DNA from: Nostoc sp. TCL240-02 | GTDB taxonomy: Bacteria; Cyanobacteriota; Cyanobacteriia; Cyanobacteriales; Nostocaceae | Length of the DNA: 64,000 bases | Direction of reading: 5' to 3' | Assembly: GCF_013343235.1 (NCBI RefSeq) | Contig: NZ_CP040094.1 | Coordinates: 6,505,001-6,569,000 of the forward strand | Shown here: piece by piece, positions 60,703 through 64,000 of the stretch | Layout of the letters: the number at the start of each line of letters is the position of its first letter | Numbering within the stretch: the first letter of the stretch is position 1 | Notes under the pieces: model-generated | Told to the model about the DNA's origin: nothing | The model's database searches: none | Seen by the model: only the letters and a program-made list of their open reading frames with translations | Translations under genes and position numbers: made by a program

Positions 60703-63700
60703 TTACCAATCTAGACCTTCGATTTTTTCCAGTGCATCGGCTAGAGGCTTATAAAGTGCGTTTCCCACTGTATTTTCTTCGCTGCCATAGTCGCAAATTC
60801 GTAGAAGCATGGCAACCAGAAGACTTGTCTCTTCTGTATCTAGTTCAGATAATTCTGGATCAGCTTTCCTTGCAGCACTCTTGGGTGCCCAAGCCGCATC
60901 GACAAAATAACCACGAAATGGGACACCTCCACGCAAAAGACGACCAACGGCTTGAATAACTAATCCAGCAGTAGTAGCAGCAAGATCGAACCGTGGAAAA
61001 GCAAGTAATTCCTGATTATCGCGCAGGGTTTTATAGTAAGAACGCTGTTCAACCGATCGCCAGTAACGCGCCGCTAGTTGGCGCACCTTTTCAGCACGTT
61101 GTACAATTCCGTCTCCTTGTTGCCATGCTAGAAAATCTGCTTTATCCGCCCAGTCTAAAGCGCGACGGTTCATTTCTTGGGCGATCGCCTGTGTATCATG
61201 TGGGTGTGGATATGGACGAGTCAGAAAGTAAATAGCACCAAATGCAGCTTTACCGTTGGCATTCAAAATATTGAAACCACGCCCGATCGCATTCATAGGA
61301 GCAACAAGAATTTTTCCCTTAGTTTGCCCAAAAGTTTCAATATCTGCACGATTGAGCGCACCCTTATCAGGTAGTTTGACAAATTTCGCTAGCTCATCAA
61401 AGTTATCTTCCGTGTATGTCTCTATATTGTCAGGAACTAGGTGATATACAAAATCCTGCTTACTTGACCAGCAATTGCGAATTTCGTTTGCTGCCCAACG
61501 AGCTTGATCGTAGGAGTTGACTAGTAAAAGAAGGCGATCGCGATCCTTCCAGTGGTTATTCAAATCATTTTCGCCAAGATGTTCTAATTCCCTGAGTTCT
61601 TGCCCCAAATCACCTGTACCGTTAGTACCAACGAGCGATCGGGCTATTTCCTGAAACAAGCCCATTTTCTGTTGTTCAGGGCTACCAGAAATGCGGAGGG
61701 GTTTGTTCTTTTGGTTGAATTGGGGAAGAAATTTGAAATGACTTTGAGCGATCGCATCTCTCGCCCCCTGTTCTGGCATTAAAACCCCTTGCGGATTACC
61801 AACGTGAAAGCTGGTAGAATCCGGTAAGTAGGATGTTCCAGAAAGTGCCAGCACATTGGGGCCACGTTGACCGTTAAAATCTGTTAATAAACGATGAAAG
61901 TTTAAAATGTAGCAGCGTCCAATATTGGTGTAGGCGAACAAGGTCAATGCATTATTGCTGCCATTTCTGGAGCTTTTATTGTCGTCATTTCCTCTGGAGT
62001 AATAAGTGCCGAACTGCCGTCCTGTGGGAGGCAATGGCAAAATATTCAACATTGCAGCAGGCATTCGACCATGCGATGATTCGTCGTTGATTGATTGGGG
62101 TCGGTTGTGCCATTCATAGAAGACAATTCGAGTGTGTCGATCTAAAAGAGCGATCGTCAGCCCAAATTGGAGACGATAAGCCAACGTTTCAAAAGTATCT
62201 ACATCTGGCTCATCCCCGTTCGGTGAACGTCGTTGTTGAGTTGATTGTTGGGAATTTTGATTGCGATTCTCCAATTCTGTTCGCAGTCGCGCTAGACACT
62301 GTTCTGTATCTGGGAAAAATTCGATAATCCAGGCTCTGCAAGCCCTGTAGATGTTCTCATCTGAAGCACTTTCTCCAGTACTATTGATCTCTTGCATAAG
62401 ACGCGCAAGGCGAAAGACTGGATCTCGGTTTGGGTTAGATGAAGGCTGCATCCGCAAAGGATCATCCTCGTTGAGCAGTGCATCAAAATAATGCACAATT
62501 GGCTGAACAAGTTGAGTATTTGCTTGTGAAACTGCCTCAGATGTATCTGGATCTTCAAATTCTTCCAATCCAGCAAGACGACGCGCAAATTTGAACAAAA
62601 GGGAGTTAGGTGTAAAATAACCTCGTTTTACCCATTTTCGGAGAAATTGATGTCCGACCTGTTTATCGAGTAGGGTCAATGTTGCTGTAATAGCTTTTTG
62701 TGCATCACGTTCTGCACCAGTCCATCGCTGTGTTGTTGGGGGCATAACCCGGTTAGTTATTGAGAATCGCTCGGTTTTCACGCCAATATCATCAAAAACG
62801 CCGTTATTACCACCGTCAGTCAAAACAACTTCTTCAGCATAAGTATCATCAAACCACTGAATGATTGTCTCCACCTCATCAAAGACCACAAAATCTGATT
62901 GTTCATTGACGAGTTCACCGATTTTGATAGGACGCAACTCTAAATGACGCGGTAATCCTGCCATTGCCATCGCGCCAGGAGTTGTAATCCAAACACGAGC
63001 ATTTGGCATATCACGATAAACCTGTTGGGATGGGCATTTATCAAAGAATGGACACAAATAGGATGAACCGAGGTTTTTACGTCGCTGCTGGCGATCGCTT
63101 TTAGGCATTTTTTTGAGAGTATGACAGGGTTCAATTCCCGCTTTAAGAGCTTTGCCGTCTAGAAGTTGAATAAAATCACGCTCTTTTAGCTGACCTTGGA
63201 GAGGGCAAGCTGTGCCTAGCCAACGTTCACCCCAGTGAGGCTGTCCGCGTTGTCGATGTTCCTGATAATCTTTTGAGGCAGAGAAACTCTGAAGGTGTGT
63301 ATCGCGTTTACTGCGCCCCAAGATTGGCACTGCTATTGGATCATCATTCTCTGGATCGTTACAAAACCACCAGTTAATCTGATTTGCTAATTTAATCGCT
63401 GATTGCACATCACTAACGACTAACGTGATGCGGCGATCGCAATGATGCCGCAGAATGTTAACACTGAACAACTGCGAAACCGTGGTTTTTCCAGAGGCAA
63501 CCATACCTGCAATGTTTGTGAAGCCATCTAACTCAAGAATTTGCTCCTCTTGCGGAAACAGTGTTCCGTTCTCCTGAACTTTGTGGAAGTTAATTTTGCG
63601 AAAGCGATCAACCCAGTGTCCTCTAGCAGTTTGATCCCAGCCATATTGACGCGCTAACGCTTCCTCTCGCTGATCAATCCATGCTGCATCTAGCTCTAAA

Positions 63701-64000
63701 TCTGAAATACGAAGCGAAAACGAAGTACGAGAACGAGTTGTAGCAAACCAAGGTAACGGCTGTATTTGTGCATTTCGTACCTGCTGCTGTGTAAATCTGA
63801 CTGGTACTATAACCGTCTCTTCTCCTGTCTTTGCCTCAAATTGATAAGTGGTTCTGGCTTCTACCCGTTTAACTTGGCGATGCCGGAAATTTAAATTGGT
63901 ATTTAAGCAAAGTTCGTACAAATCTTGATGAACTTGATGCCGGAGATTTTTGGCAGCATTAATAATATAGCTATCCCAGTTTTGCGGAGTGAATTCGTGA
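60703..64000 (-). CDS. DinG/XPD-like Fe-S helicase of the pPIWI-RE module, 5' end beyond window
   Basis: At least 1098 residues are visible; the frame stays open through base 64000 (upstream of a TTG at 63921, HEFTPQNWDSYIINAAKNLR continues), so the true start is outside. Counting from that TTG: Walker A GMVASGKTT at 139-147, DEVE box FVVFDEVET near 348, and motif VI QAVGRLLRGGVPFRGYFVD near the C-terminus. Four cysteines at about 239, 266, 290 and 296 (ACPLQ, EPCHT, LCPFFDKCPS) lie between motifs I and II, as in the Fe-S cluster of DinG and XPD. It probably unwinds DNA or hybrids for the downstream pPIWI-RE protein. Confidence 0.82.
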   Translation of the reverse strand, partial: HEFTPQNWDSYIINAAKNLRHQVHQDLYELCLNTNLNFRHRQVKRVEARTTYQFEAKTGEETVIVPVRFTQQQVRNAQIQPLPWFATTRSRTSFSLRISDLELDAAWIDQREEALARQYGWDQTARGHWVDRFRKINFHKVQENGTLFPQEEQILELDGFTNIAGMVASGKTTVSQLFSVNILRHHCDRRITLVVSDVQSAIKLANQINWWFCNDPENDDPIAVPILGRSKRDTHLQSFSASKDYQEHRQRGQPHWGERWLGTACPLQGQLKERDFIQLLDGKALKAGIEPCHTLKKMPKSDRQQRRKNLGSSYLCPFFDKCPSQQVYRDMPNARVWITTPGAMAMAGLPRHLELRPIKIGELVNEQSDFVVFDEVETIIQWFDDTYAEEVVLTDGGNNGVFDDIGVKTERFSITNRVMPPTTQRWTGAERDAQKAITATLTLLDKQVGHQFLRKWVKRGYFTPNSLLFKFARRLAGLEEFEDPDTSEAVSQANTQLVQPIVHYFDALLNEDDPLRMQPSSNPNRDPVFRLARLMQEINSTGESASDENIYRACRAWIIEFFPDTEQCLARLRTELENRNQNSQQSTQQRRSPNGDEPDVDTFETLAYRLQFGLTIALLDRHTRIVFYEWHNRPQSINDESSHGRMPAAMLNILPLPPTGRQFGTYYSRGNDDNKSSRNGSNNALTLFAYTNIGRCYILNFHRLLTDFNGQRGPNVLALSGTSYLPDSTSFHVGNPQGVLMPEQGARDAIAQSHFKFLPQFNQKNKPLRISGSPEQQKMGLFQEIARSLVGTNGTGDLGQELRELEHLGENDLNNHWKDRDRLLLLVNSYDQARWAANEIRNCWSSKQDFVYHLVPDNIETYTEDNFDELAKFVKLPDKGALNRADIETFGQTKGKILVAPMNAIGRGFNILNANGKAAFGAIYFLTRPYPHPHDTQAIAQEMNRRALDWADKADFLAWQQGDGIVQRAEKVRQLAARYWRSVEQRSYYKTLRDNQELLAFPRFDLAATTAGLVIQAVGRLLRGGVPFRGYFVDAAWAPKSAARKADPELSELDTEETSLLVAMLLRICDYGSEENTVGNALYKPLADALEKIEGLDW

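Overview
The window is chromosome-like DNA from a filamentous, probably heterocyst-forming cyanobacterium of the Nostoc/Anabaena group. This is inferred from AT-rich DNA with many GCGATCGC (HIP1) sites, heptanucleotide tandem repeats (STRR type), abundant small palindromic repeats, and cyanobacterial gene families: CrtO ketolase, CPP1-like protein, DUF2811, DUF2103, a group 2 sigma factor and a Ser/Thr kinase-histidine kinase fusion.

Layout. 1-5 kb: a sugar-nucleotide reductase cut by the window edge, a TPR lipoprotein, carotenoid ketolase crtO, a DUF2993 protein and a relic of a cytochrome P450. 5-8 kb: an SH3/peptidoglycan-binding protein, UDP-GlcNAc 2-epimerase, and a scar where two dead insertion sequences meet. 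8.2-14.7 kb: a phosphate uptake cluster pstS-pstC-pstA-pstB1-pstB2, with an IS5-type element between the two pstB genes. 14.8-21 kb: a zinc-ribbon/NYN/LOTUS protein, an SDR, 4-hydroxyphenylpyruvate dioxygenase, a HAD phosphatase, a CPP1-like membrane protein and an OmpR-type regulator. 21-29 kb: repeat-rich spacers around an MFS transporter, hisIE, a ChaB-like gene, hemL, a polysaccharide deacetylase and a fasciclin protein. 29-40.5 kb: an intact-looking IS4 element, a GST, a HerA-type ATPase, a sigma factor, cobO, a GFA-family protein, and a pRiA4b ORF-3 family gene split by an ISKra4-type element. 40.6-57.5 kb: a nucleotidyltransferase, an 1807-residue kinase, a SnoaL-like protein, a ferredoxin-like protein, a GntR regulator divergent from leuA with paired operators between them, a cupin, a methyltransferase, a KTSC protein, moaE, a DUF2103/clpS pair and an FAD oxidoreductase. 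57.7-64 kb: a minus-strand pair encoding a pPIWI-RE protein and a DinG/XPD-like helicase with four candidate Fe-S cysteines, open at the right window edge.

The main candidate system is this last pair. It matches the predicted pPIWI-RE conflict module, a family described computationally, whose expected nuclease partner would lie outside the window. A second theme is how far small repeats intrude into genes: STRR heptamers supply the start codons of wecB and probably herA, an STRR block lies in frame inside hppD, and repeat hairpins supply the stop codons of two other genes. All product names come from reading the translated sequences; no database search was run.
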